From assembly GCA_014529385.2 (NCBI GenBank), contig CM043952.1, forward strand, positions 54,022,119 through 54,086,118: a DNA stretch of 64,000 bases, read 5' to 3'. The translations under genes and the position numbers were made by a program. Shown here piece by piece: positions 42,656 through 53,739 of the stretch. The notes beneath the pieces are model-generated. The model did not search any database and was not told where the DNA came from. It worked only from the letters and a program-made list of their open reading frames with translations. The DNA comes from Adiantum capillus-veneris. Taxonomy: Eukaryota; Streptophyta; Polypodiopsida; Polypodiales; Pteridaceae. Numbering within the stretch: the first letter of the stretch is position 1; each line of letters opens with the position of its first letter.

Positions 42656-43359
42656 TGTAGTAGCATACCTCTTCACTGTGTGTAGAGTTTTGCGTCACTA
42701 AAGCACTGCAGAACAAGAGTAAGAGGAGGATGCGCAAAAAGGGTTGGGATCATAAAAGAGATGGTTTGCTTACTGCGTAGCGTCGACAAGGGTAGAGTTA
42801 AAATGATGGGTAGTAGAGGATGCAAAAAGAGGCAAAAGAGCGCTCATCTAGGGCGAGGGTATAGTTAAAATGTTTGACAAGGGTACTGTCTCTAAACTTA
42901 GAATGCTTACCTGGGCGAGGGTGACAACTTCACTTATGCGCATGATTACACCCGATATTGTGGTTGGTAGATCATATTGCATGGGAATCTGAGCCCATTT
43001 ATTATTGATTGTCCTTCTGAGCACAACCCACGTGCCTTTTTCGAGTGATCGTTTAGAGTTAGATGTCGATTGCCCTTGCAGTTGCCATCTCCATCTCCAA
43101 GTAGAACAAACAGATCGCCATTGCCTTTGCCTTTTCTGCACTCTTTCGCTTGGCCACCTCTCATGATCCTGCGTTGAGCAACCTCCACTGGTTTGAGTCC
43201 TTTGCTGCTGCATCGCCATCACCTTTGCCTTCACCTTTTGTTCCTCTTCCTCCTGGCCACCTTCTCGTTCTTGCTCTCAGCGACCTGTGACATCACCATC
43301 CAACTCGTTTCCATTGGATATTGCAGAGACAGGTTCTTTCTCCCTCCCTCTCTCTTTCT

Positions 43360-43362
<3 letters not shown>
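42656..43362. other. No recognisable gene
   Basis: A 128-codon minus frame (42848-43234) is basic and Gln/Trp-rich without domain match. The plus frame at 43193-43459 is driven by CT-rich sequence. Nothing is supported. Confidence 0.45.

Positions 43363-43416
<54 letters not shown>
43363..43416. repeat. (CT)n microsatellite
   Basis: About 27 uninterrupted CT units. Frames through it (S-L-S-L or E-R-E-R repeats) are artefacts. Confidence 0.95.
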
Positions 43417-43418
<2 letters not shown>

Positions 43419-43669
43419 CATCTTGTGTGCGCACCAAATCCACTGCGTTACGGGGTTAGAGCACAATGGGAACAACACTCCAAGGCCCAAAGTGTGGTTG
43501 TTAGATTAAGATTAGAAGTCTCGCAGCGCATGGTTGGAATAATTACTCCTTATGTGACCATGCCTAAGTTGTTATTCAATGCTATGTTTGGGCATAGTGA
43601 GTGAGTAGACCTATATATCTATTACTGATAACATTAAATGATCTATTCTAATCCACCTGTTTCTAATGG

Positions 43670-44215
43670 ACGTGGGTACAATAGAAAGTCAACTTGGGTC
43701 AAAACCAAGTGAATAGTGCCCTTCGGAGATTCTTGGGGCCCATATTCGCCTGGTTTTGACTCAAGTGAAGTCACCTATGATGACATTAGCGCACGGGACA
43801 GAACCAAGTGAATAGAGACCTTGAGGGATACTCGAGGCTCAATATTCGGTTGGTTATGACACCAAATACATACCAAGTTTGAATAGTAGTTTTGGCTTGC
43901 TTTTTCTTTCAGTCATGGAGATCATAGTCCTGGAGACAGACGTTGTGGGTACAACGTAAATTCAACTTGGGTTAGAACCAAGTGAATAGGGCCCTTTGCA
44001 AGTTCTTTGGGCCCCTATTCGCCTAGTTCTGACTCAAGTGATGTCACCTATTTTGACATTAGCGCACGGGACAGAACCAACCGAATAGAGACCTTGAGGG
44101 ATACTCAAGGCTCAATGTTCGCTTGGTTATGACACCAAATACAGACCAATTTTGAATAGTAGTTTTGGCTTGCTTTTTCTTTCAGTCATGGGGATCGTAG
44201 TCCTAGAGACAGATG
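43670..44215 (+). repeat. 273 bp tandem duplication with inverted arms
   Basis: Units 43670-43942 and 43943-44215 share nearly all sequence, for example TTTTGGCTTGCTTTTTCTTT at 43890 and 44163. Each unit has fold-back arms of the type TCAAAACCAAGTGAATAG and TATTCGCCTGGTTTTGA. The unit ends with TTTTTCTTTCAG then TCATGG, which looks like a splice acceptor and exon start, so the duplicated piece includes an exon edge of the frame that follows. Confidence 0.85.
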
Positions 44216-44734
44216 ATGTGGGCGAGGATACATGTGAAGAAAAACTATTCACGTTCTTATACAACGCCCGTGCTCATCACCGTGCACCAAAACTATCAGG
44301 AATGTTTAATGCAAAGTTTTCTATACAGAGAATTATAGATTGCTCATTTGAGTACCTACAAACCCATTTGCAACAGTATGAGACAGTCATTTGTGACAAT
44401 TCCATGACAATTGATTGCATGATATATGTGCACCCAGCCGACCTTGACCTTGACCTTGACCTTGAATCGCTGTCTAGAAAAGTGTCCCTCCAATGCACTG
44501 CTTGTACAAGACAGGTGTATGAAGCACTTCAAAAAGTGTCGCTTAGTGAAATGCTACGACGGGTTTGTCGGTTACTTAGACTTGCAGACGGATGGTGAGT
44601 CAGAGACTTCCCAGTCAACAACTTTTGGTAGTTGTTCATTGACGCCGGAGGAAGAGGTAGAGGATGTGGAGGTGCAGTTTGACCCAGAAGAAGAGTGGGT
44701 AGAGGTATTAAAGGAAACATTTGATGTGGGCTGA
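44188..44734 (+). pseudogene. Unrecognised protein segment with frameshift
   Basis: From ATG 44188 a frame reads M-G-I-V-V-L-E-T-D-D for about 136 codons to 44598. It includes a four-fold L-D repeat from the hexamer CCTTGA (44441-44466) and two C-x-x-C-like pairs (Q-C-T-A-C). Near 44560 the sense seems to continue in another frame with Y-L-D-L-Q-T-D-G-E-S-E-T and an acidic T-P-E-E-E-V-E-D-V-E tail to 44734. TTTTTCTTTCAG just upstream suggests an exon start. Family unknown. Confidence 0.4.
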
Positions 44735-44811
44735 ACTCTTGCTTCTCTTGCGGATGCAGCAATAGGGTGCAAGCAAGAAAGCCCAAATAAGTAAGTGACT
44801 TTGCCTCTGAA

Positions 44812-45978
44812 TTGCGCTCCCAGCTTTGCTATGGCGGGCGACACCCACTTCGTTCTCTCACAGATATCATGCATGAGCTATATATACGGGAGGACTACTG
44901 CCTAGATGCAATTGCAAATTTTTGTGAGGCAAACATGGGATTTGTGGATGATGATGGAGTGGACCAACATCTTATTGCTGACACAACTGTCCACGACTCA
45001 CAGTTTACTTTAGGGTGGCAACTGATCAAAGATACATTCAATGAAGCGAGGTCCGGAGAGGCCAATTTGCCAACAGATGAGCAGTTTCAATCGACAACAA
45101 AACAAGTCGGCTTGGAAAACATGGGTAGGCCTGTGGCGAGCTCAGGTAATGAATAGTCCGTCTATTCACTTGTGGGCAAGGTCGATGCTAGAAATGGACG
45201 AGAATCAGATGATCAATCTTTTTAAAGGCACAGTGATAAAATATCATGATCAATCTTTTTATTGACAGATGCTAGTGTATGACGATAGTTTCCTTAGAAG
45301 AGCGGGAGGGTCACGGCAAGGGCTTGTCAATGGAGTACAAGGCAAGGATGCGGCGTTGTCTCACTACATCGGGTGTTTCAACCACAAAAAGGTTTGTAGA
45401 AAAAATTCAAGTACTTGGCAATTGTACTCATCTTACTTACGGCCCTAAATGCTTTACTATTTATTTGTAGATCATAACATACCACAAGGAATACTCCAAG
45501 GACAATGCAAAGTTCCCACTATTTGCAATGAAAGTTATTACAAGATTGTGTGGTGGGCACCCCCTCCCACTAAACGCAAAAGACTAATTCTAATTGAGAA
45601 ATAGTTTGCTCTATGCGTCTTTGGCATTGGGTATGGGTGCCAAGCACTCAGAGCCCCCTCTTTCATGTCCTACATAGCTCAGGCTCTGGCTACAGGGGTT
45701 GAAGACCCGGAGAGCTTAGATTCATACAACAAGCGACTGTTGTTGAGGGAAAGAAGATGCCTGATTCCCGTGGGGATGTTGCCATCAATAGAGGAATGAG
45801 CTCGTCCTACAGAGCTTGCATATCGAAGAGGTACAAAGTGGGGAAGAAGGAGGTGCATCGAAGACGATAAAAACGACGGGCTCACATCCATCTTCTCCCT
45901 CAGGTCCATCTTCTTTCGCTCTTGACTCGTGACTATAGCCACCTCGCATGGCGCTCCCCCGCATTTGAATTTCCCCAA
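44812..45978 (+). pseudogene. Further unrecognised coding-like segments
   Basis: A 114-codon frame (44812-45156) reads S-L-T-D-I-M-H-E-L-Y-I-R-E-D-Y and D-T-F-N-E-A-R-S-G-E. Beyond it, broken frames give W-A-R-S-M-L-E-M-D-E-N, then S-Y-I-A-Q-A-L-A-T-G-V-E-D-P and L-P-S-I-E-E up to about 45840. Composition is protein-like, but I recognise no domain. It may be the continuation of the 44188 segment as later exons. Confidence 0.35.
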
Positions 45979-46452
45979 ACCATCTGTTTCCTCTCTTTGC
46001 GGATGTGTTGTAAAGACCGTGTAATTTATGAACTCTTAAGAAGCTCTTTTTGCCTTGCTCTATGAATTAGTCATCTATAAGTCCATTGGTGTAACTCTAA
46101 TAGTCTATTGGCCTTATCCTTTACTCCCCCATGTCTAGTGTGCTTAAAATAACCTGTAGTGGGTTTTTTCCATGTCTTGTGTGGACCATATTGATAGTGA
46201 GCCGTTTCTCTTGGCACAATATGGACCATGGTTGAATAGTATGTGCTGCATTGAAATAAAACAAAATGGTGAGTAGAGTACAATTTTAAATTTTGTCTGT
46301 ATCTGTAGAATGCTAACCCACCATGTAATGTGGGATATGTTGCTCACCCCACCCTATAAGGTAAGCTTTCTTCTAATCCAGCAAGGCTGCTTGAAATGAT
46401 GTGAGCTTACTTTGGTCCCAAGAATGTTGCTCAACGTAGTGGAAAATTTTAT

Positions 46453-48714
46453 CTAGTGATTTCCACACATTCCCCTTGTGATTTTGGATTGCCCCACCAC
46501 CAGCAATGTCTTTAACCACTTTATGTAATTGTTTCCATTTGTTGAACATGCTTCTCCTCTCTTTCTATCTGAATCTTTGAGGCTAAACCCAAGAAACCTT
46601 TTGGCCTTCACACCACCTATCGATGCTTTCCTAGGTACCTTGTAAAAACTTTGAGATATCTTAGGGTCCTCTTCGATTTTAACATTGCCTCCATGCAAAT
46701 CAATGTCTGAGAGCACTCCTTCTAATGCTTTGATCACACTTTTACGACTAAATCTCTGGCTTTAATGTCCATGCAAAACATATGTACAAACAAACCAGAT
46801 TTTCAATTATTTGACAGAGTGCATGAAGTGTACAGACGTGAACTCTACTCAGAGGAATATCAAGCACTGGCCTAAAAGTTTTATCTTGAAGATTTCTATT
46901 GGGAGCTCTATTCCATTGCACACTCTCAAGAGATTGTGCATCAGCCATGCAATATAAGCATGGATTTTCCACAGCTGCTCCGTGTGTTTTGTTGTGCATA
47001 CACTTAAGAGTCTTTAAGTCACCTGCCATGTGCCATTCCACTATATAGTCACCAAATCCTTCCACTCAAAGAACGACTCCGTTTCTTTGTTTGCTGATGA
47101 TAGAAGGAATTTGGGTTTGACTAAAAACCCAATTGAGGATTTCAAAATTTTCCTTATCAACCTACAACGAAAAATGAAAATGCAAAATCAACAATCAAAT
47201 AATCAATATTTTTGTTATTATAGAGTGAACGAAGTATACCTGAAATGATCCAAGAGTTAGAATGTTTTTTTCAAATTGCACACTGAAGTATCGTGGATTG
47301 TCTTTCATTACTGATGGATCCAGAGCTCTGTTCATGAGGGTAATGGTGACTCTCTCTAGCTTTTTGTTCTTCACGACCTCGCACTCGTCGAGATTCAAAA
47401 CAAACTTGAGAACCCCACCACACTCCTCTCGACTGATGTCAAAGAAGTGAACTGCATACCTTTGCAATGCTTCAAGATCAAGGAAGAGGTTGTTGTGCTC
47501 GTTAAACTGTACCTCTCTGCCGCCCTTGCCTAAGAACGTTGCTTCAATATGGAATGGTGACCCAAGTTTCTCAACACCTCATCATTTACGTGTCGACGAG
47601 CAGCCTTTAGATGTGATGGCTTTGGCAACAATGATCCTCTCTGTAGTTTATTTTGAGAATTTTTAGCTAATGCTTTGAAGAGTGCCTTGTATCCAATCTG
47701 CGAGATACCACTCTCATCAAGTATTGCTTGCACTTCCATTGATTCCAACTGATTTTCGTTCATGAAGGAGGTAAGGAGCCTCCCTTTCAACTTACAAAAT
47801 TTTTTCTTAGTTATCATCTCTTCAACTACTTCTTTTGGAACTAGATGGTTGTAATACACTCCGGCATTGAAGCTTGCACCGTTCGAGTTTGGATGCAGTG
47901 AAGACCTGCACCGTTCGAGTCTGGATGCACCGTTCAAGTTTGGATGCAGTGAAGACTTGCCAAAAAAGCACCATGTGTTCTGATCATGTAGAAGAAAGTG
48001 TATCCATTTCTTAGTGAAGCACATTGAAGATACAAAAGCAGAAACAAACTTCGAGTTACTTAAAAGCTCGTATTCATTTTTTCAGGCCACCACTACCAAT
48101 CTTCATGTTCTCAATGTTGCACAGATCTCGCTTTCTTTTCCGACTACCAAGCACGGTGTCTTTCTCTCGCAAACTTGTGATCTTCTTCTCAAGGCCTTGG
48201 ATTGTCTCTTTTTTTTATGAAATCTTTTGAGAGCATGCTTCATTAAGTTTCTTCAGCTACATGTTCTACATCGCCAGGAAGTTTCTTTGCCTTTCCGCAT
48301 TCAATCCTCTCATTTTCAAATGTTCGGTGTATCCCAATAGCCCATCCTTGCCATCACCTGTGAAATGTAAGAGGTTAGTGATATTAGCAAAGGGAGGTGG
48401 TGCATTTTTCGTAGGATCCTTTGGATAAATATACCCATTTGTCCACAAATCAAATGATGTTCCTTGTTTGTCCTTCTAAGTTCTTTCTCTCGTTGAGATA
48501 AGAAAGACTCCCTCCTACGTTTCTGCAACGGTGCGTACTCTTGCAATACATCAACATGAAGACGATGTGTGTTCTTTGTTTGCGTAAGTGTTAAAGATGA
48601 AGGGGCTGAGGATTGCAAGTTCAAATTGGTGTTTTCATCAGAAAAAGAAGCGTTCTCGATTCCTAGAGTTGATAGAGAAAAAGGCAGACACTCGAAACTC
48701 ATGAAATATCTCAA
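46453..48714 (-). pseudogene. Family X: intron-containing gene or pseudogene of unknown function, copy 1
   Basis: Minus-strand exon-like blocks in order: 48714-48480 (basic, K-R-R-R-E-S); 48460-48266 in another frame (D-L-W-T-N-G-Y-I-Y-P-K-D-P, G-D-G-K-D-G-L-L-G-Y-T); a coiled-coil stretch near 48180; 47880-47530 (F-C-K-L-K-G-R-L-L); 47467-47237 (N-L-D-E-C-E-V-V-K-N-K-K). A likely 75 bp intron (CAG/GTATAC near 47237 to TTCGTTGTAG near 47163) follows. Then 47162-46748 has E-W-H-M-A-G-D-L-K-T-L-K-C-M, N-P-C-L-Y-C-M and R-V-H-V-C-T-L-H-A-L-C, and 46760-46453 is in a shifted frame. There is an in-frame TGA near 47067. The conserved His/Cys pattern suggests a zinc-binding nuclease or transposase, but this is a guess. 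Confidence 0.6.
47878..47960. repeat. Short tandem repeat within family X
   Basis: CACCGTTCGAGTTTGGATGC and close variants occur three times in about 80 bp (47878-47957), adding L-H-P-N-x-N-G-A type repeats to the minus frame. Confidence 0.8.
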
Positions 48715-48734
48715 GTTTTGGGAGGGAAGACCAT

Positions 48735-50305
48735 ATTCTCATGTTTAGAGTTGATAGAGTTCGTGTGCCTTATGTTTCTGGAGGGAATGCTTGTAGGTTG
48801 GCATTTCAAATCATTAGTCATACGGTTAGTTGGATTCCTGACAAGAGAATGAATGATAAGAATGATAAAGACGACGGCTACCTACCAAAGAATGTCATTT
48901 TGGCTTTTTGTTGGCGCAAAAAAAGTATCACATAAAATGCACAATTCCGACATCCTCGGCATTCTTGACTTCGATGTACTTGGAGATAGATTGAGAGAGT
49001 GGGGTATTGGCTCTCCTCTAGCCTCCATTTAGAGCAGCTCGCCTCTAGAGTGTCTCCTTGTTGACCCCACCACCCTCCACAACGTTTTGGCTTCGGCCAC
49101 ATACACTGACACATAGTGGCTCCCATGGACCGTTTCGGAGTGGATTTCCCTTGGGCACACTCGGCCCTTAGATGTCATTTATGACCACAAGTGGTTGGTT
49201 TTATTTTGTGTTTGGTTTTTAGTCGACGTGTTTTTTGATCGACGAGGTAGTGAGCACCAATTTCTTGGCATTTTGCTCACAGGTTGCACGCTAGCTTCTA
49301 GCGTAGACTATGCGGCACATGTAGTGCTCATGTATGACTCTGTGGGGCACTTCAAATGGTGGTTTAGCACAATTTTATGCGGCTATGCTATGTTTGTATA
49401 TGTGGATACATCGTGAGCTATATATATAGCTCACAAGTAGTAGATTCATAGGTTAGCATCGGTTTTTGGACATGTGCAACCGTCCATAGAGCTGCTCGTT
49501 TATGAGTGATCTTGCTTGCTAGGCTTTTGGCAGGTTATGTATATGATTTGTGGATTTGTAGAGACACCAAGGGTCTATTTATGCTTTATGCGGTTTTGGT
49601 GAGTTTTTTGAGTTCTTACTCAGTTTACAAGAGAAACTCTGCTGGATTTTTTTTAGATTCTCGCCATGTTTTATGCGTATTCCTAATTCACTCTCTGATG
49701 GTTTAGTGGTCGAGTTTGACTCCCACTTTGATAGGTTTTGTTAGTTTTGGACTTGGATTGGTGTTCCTGGTATCCACTCTCGCAAGAATGAGATTTACAT
49801 ATGCTCATGTGTCTACAAATTGTAGGCAGTCAAAAGCTTTATAGGTTTTTTGCAGATCTTTGCAGGTAGTTTTGTTTTGAGCATGTTTTCTCACTACTTG
49901 CATATATGGTTATGCGCTTTATGCTCGGTTGAGCCGTTTGTCCCATATTGTGTTCTTTTTGCAAATAGCAGATTGTGGAGTTGATTTTATGCATATGCGA
50001 GCATCGATTTTGATGCGATTGATCATGTTTTTCATGGTTGTGGAGTGATTGAGTTGATATCCCGCTTTGAAATTCACTTATGATAGACAATGATGACTCA
50101 TGAGAGACGGTGGTATCGTAATTGCTGATATATTTGATGTTTGCATTGTGGTCACATAGGGAACATTAGGCGCCGCTATTTTAGAAGTATGAGGTAGCAA
50201 TGGAGATGTATGCATGATGCATATGAGGTTTTGACACATGCTAGACCAGTGACTTTATATTCTAGTGGCGATGATGCCATGTTTTCCTTCAATGTTCCTC
50301 CTCCT
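48735..50305. other. No recognisable gene; holds a 20 bp palindrome
   Basis: Short frames only. A perfect 20 bp palindrome TGAGCTATATATATAGCTCA lies at 49414-49433. The sequence is G/T-rich on plus around 49200-50000, but shows no LTR ends or protein blocks. Confidence 0.5.
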
Positions 50306-50609
50306 TGTTAGGCTAAGCCCAACTTGTGCCACCATGTGGGAAAGCCCTCTAGCCACCTAGGAAGAGATAATTAATGACATGGTCCAATAGCAAGCGGGTG
50401 CAACCTCTCTATCCAATGATTGTAAAGCACCAAGCCTATATAGAGGCTACTTTTTAATCAACCAATTGCACTTTGAGCATTATCATTATGTCTATACTTT
50501 CTCTCTAGTATGCTCTTGCTTTTGGCATAACCTAACACTAATCACCATCTCTCTAACTCTAATCTTAACGCCATGGTTAAGCTAAGGCTTCACCCTCCAT
50601 AGCCTAACA
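50306..50609 (+). repeat. Possible LTR with 9 bp terminal inverted repeats
   Basis: TGTTAGGCT at 50306-50314 and AGCCTAACA at 50601-50609 are exact complements and would form the TG...CA ends of a 304 bp LTR. A copia protease fragment begins right after. No primer site or target duplication was found, so this is tentative. Confidence 0.4.
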
Positions 50610-50616
50610 CTAATCA

Positions 50617-51319
50617 TTGGTAATTAGGGAGTATGCTTTTGCATCCACTAACCCATCAGCTTACATGTTCTTGCAAGGGGACACTTCTCCCCATTGGTTA
50701 CTAGATGAGGATGCACTTTTCCAAATCACACCACATCGTAAGTGGTTCAACATATTCTCTAGTGGGAGCTTTGGTTGTGTACACTTGTCCAATGGTTTGA
50801 CATTTGACATTGTGCGTGCAGGAGATGTTTATTTGTCATTACTCAGTGATGCATCCTATACGCTATGACATGTGCGTTATGTTCCTCAGCCGAAACATAA
50901 CTTGACCTTAGTGAGACAATTAGTAGATTGTGGGTGTCAGACATTGCTTAGAGAGAAATTTTTCTATATGCATTGCGGATCCTTAGTGATTTCCAAGGGA
51001 GCCTACAATGGCTTGGTTTACCCTATGTATATATTTGAGGTTTGAGATGGCATTGTCTTGGTTTTGTTGCTGACATGCATTGAGCAAGAGATGAGACATG
51101 TCTCCTTTGTGGGTGAGCTCAACCAAGCTCACGAGACAGAGCATATAGTTGTGCAAGACATGCCAGTAGACTCTATAGAGATAGAGGTAGAGTGACAGTG
51201 CTCTAGTGAGACACAACATGTGTTGTCCGAGTCTGTGAAGGCAAAGGTAGATCGGGTCCCCTCCCTAGAGACATAGACAAAGATGAAGGACATGGAGTTC
51301 TTTGATATGATCATGCTAG
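50617..51319 (+). pseudogene. Copia protease and pre-integrase fragment
   Basis: Frame 50617-50868 reads W-L-L-D-E-D-A-L-F (protease active site with D-S-G replaced by D-E-D), P-H-R-K-W-F, F-G-C-V-H-L-S-N-G and R-A-G-D-V-Y. Beyond a stop it continues V-R-Y-V-P and N-L-T-L-V-R-Q-L. The B2 element inserted at its 3' side (AGAGG at 51318-51322). The family differs from A and B. Confidence 0.78.
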
Positions 51320-51322
51320 AGG

Positions 51323-51991
51323 TGTTAAGTATGGAGCTTGATTTACCCCTTGTAATTTTTTGTGGTAAAAACGCACATTTGTAAGGCCCCCATTATGAGG
51401 AGAAGCCATCGTGAGTGAAGAAAAATAACTCGCCAGAAAATAAAATCACTCGTCGAAAACCAAAATTTTACCGGAATATCCTTTTCGCCGGAATATTATG
51501 GCCGGATGGCGGCCGGAAAGTGATCGAAAAACGACCGGTCGGTTGGCCGGTTGGCCAGTGGCCGGTAGTCAATGGCCGGTGGCCAGTGGTCGGAAGTCAA
51601 TGGCCGGTGGTTGAAAGTCAATGGCCGGTGGTCGAATTCAATGGCCGGTGAACGAATTCAAAAGCGGACTTGTCTTCTCAAGGGCGGCCACACATGGGCG
51701 GATTGGAGGGTCCGATTTAAACTTATCTACAAAAGGGCGGCTACACATGGTTGCCTCTCATGAGAGAGGGCATCCCTTTTGGCCTATAAAAGGAGGCCAT
51801 TTCTACACACATTTCATACTGTGAAGTTGATGCAACAAGGTGAGTGTGAAGTGGTGAGAGTGAAGCAAGGCGGGAGCTCTTTTAAGGGTATAATCCCTTT
51901 GTAAACTACTTCTTGTTTTGAAGTACTAAAGCCATTGAGTGGCTGCTTTCCTGTGGACGTAGCCCACATTGGGTGAACCACGTATATCGTG

Positions 51992-52044
<53 letters not shown>

Positions 52045-52129
52045 CTATAGTCTCTTGTGTGTGAAATCTATCTCTCTCCATTAAGTAATCTACTCAAGCA
52101 TCTATTTAGCTACGTCTTATTTCCTAACA
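51323..52129 (+). repeat. B2 5' LTR (807 bp) with primer-binding site
   Basis: TGTTAAGTATGGAGCTTG to TTTCCTAACA, followed by TGGTATCAGAGC at 52132-52143. It contains a GGCCGGTGGCC-type variable array (51530-51650), a likely TATA box in CCTATAAAAGGAGG (about 51782) and a (CT)n tract (51996-52041). Confidence 0.94.
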
Positions 52130-52202
52130 ATTGGTATCAGAGCAAGGTTTTCTTGTAGCTATATTGTCTCAAGGAAAGGATTCCATGAATCGAGTGGGAG
52201 TT

Positions 52203-52829
52203 ATGGTGGAGGAAGGGAAGCTCAAGATTGAGAAGTTGAACGGCAAAAACTACCAACATTGGTAGATGCAAATTGAAGACTATCTCTACCAGAAGGACCT
52301 CTATTTGCCACTAGGCGGTCTTGCAAAGAAGCCCGCAACGATGGTAGATGAAGCATAGATTGTCCTTGATCGAAAGGCACTAGGAACAATCCGGTTAAGC
52401 TTGGCATCGACGATGGCCTTCAACCTTTCGGAGATGAAGACCATGGAGGACTTGATGAAGTCACTTGATGACTTCTACGAGAAACCATCGGCATCCAATA
52501 AGGTATTTCTCATGAAGCGCTTGTTCAATCTAAAGATGGTAGAGAATGGTTCAGTTGCGAAACACCTAAATGACTTTAACACAAACATAAGTCAACTTCA
52601 ATCGGTGAAAATCAATTTCGATGATGAAGTGCGAGCTCTCCTTATACTATCATCTCTATCGGATAGTTGGGATAGCCTTGTGATGGTCGTAAGTAATTCT
52701 ATCTCTTGCACAAATACTCTTAAGTTTGATGATGTTGTGGGTGTTCTCCTAAGAGAAGGAAATACAAAGGAGAAGCACAGGAGAATCATCAAGTGCTGCA
52801 CTATCAGTGGAAACAAGAGGAAGGCCTAA
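52203..52829 (+). pseudogene. B2 gag capsid
   Basis: ATG 52203 reads M-V-E-E-G-K-L-K-I-E-K-L-N-G-K-N-Y-Q-H-W, the copia gag entry, with TAG replacing a Trp-region codon at 52263 and a further TAG before I-V-L-D. From 52401 the frame is open for 142 codons through L-K-F-D-D-V-V-G-V-L-L. A frameshift near 52810 separates it from the zinc knuckle. Confidence 0.88.
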
Positions 52830-53724
52830 GGAGAGGTTCAAAAACCAAAAGGGTCGTGATCGCTCAAGGCAGAGCAAGTCACGCACAAAGTTAGTTCTTG
52901 AATGTTGGAACTGCGACAAGAAGGGCCATGTCAAGAAGGATTGTTGGTCCAAGAAGAAGAAGGAGACAGAGTCTCAAGACAACAAGCCAACATCGGAGGC
53001 CAATGTGGCAGGTAAAGTAGAGCAGGATGCTCTAATTCTCTCATTAGACAATGTGTCTAATTCCTAGATAGTAGATTCCGGGGTTTCATTCCATGCGACA
53101 CCACACAAGCAACATTTCCAAGATTACACCAAAGATAATTTTGGGTATGTATACTTGGGAGATGATGAAGCTTGTGAGATTGTTGGTAAAGGTACAGTTT
53201 TTGTCAAAACCGCTAATGGAAATGAATGGAAGCTTAAAGATGTTAGGCATGTTCCTTCTCTTCGCAAAAATTTGATCTCTACAAGACAATTGGACGATGA
53301 AGGTCACAATATTGTATTCGGAAACAAACGGTGGAAGATCTCAAAGGGATCTTTGGTGGTTGCCAAGGGAGAAAAGGTCGGTACACTTTACTTGTGTACT
53401 ATTAGCACGCAACCTTCAGCTTGTGCAGCAACTACAGAAGTTGACAGTGCAGTGTGGCACTACCGGCTTGGGCATATGAGTGCCAAAAGAATGCAAATCC
53501 TTCAAACAAAGAAGCTTCTACCAGGTTTGAAAGAAGTGGACTTAGAGTTCTGTGAAGATTGTGTTTATGGTAAACAAAAGAGGGTAAATTTTCAAAAATC
53601 AAGAAATGAAAGAAAAAATAAAAAACTTGAGTTGGTTCATTCTCATGTTTGTGGTCCTGCAAGTACACCATCACTTGGTGGCTCATTGTACTATGTAACA
53701 TTCATAGATGATGCGACTAGATGA
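52807..53724 (+). pseudogene. B2 zinc knuckle, protease and integrase N-terminus
   Basis: Zinc knuckle C-W-N-C-D-K-K-G-H-V-K-K-D-C (all ligands) at about 52900-52945. The protease active site I-V-D-S-G-V-S-F-H-A is preceded by TAG in place of Trp (53065). The 189-codon frame 53155-53724 covers the pre-integrase block and zinc domain (H-x-R-L-G-H-M-S; C-E-D-C-V-Y-G-K) to H-S-H-V-C-G-P and F-I-D-D-A-T-R, where a deletion of about 20 codons and a stop follow. The first integrase Asp has become His (S-H-V). Confidence 0.88.
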
Positions 53725-53739
53725 TGAAGAATAAGTCCT

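Noticed and set aside
43193-43604. Plus and minus frames through the (CT)n tract
   Set aside because: They consist of S-L-S-L or E-R-E-R from the microsatellite and have no start context or domain.
48741-48935. 64-codon plus frame next to family X
   Set aside because: No domain, no context, and length expected by chance.
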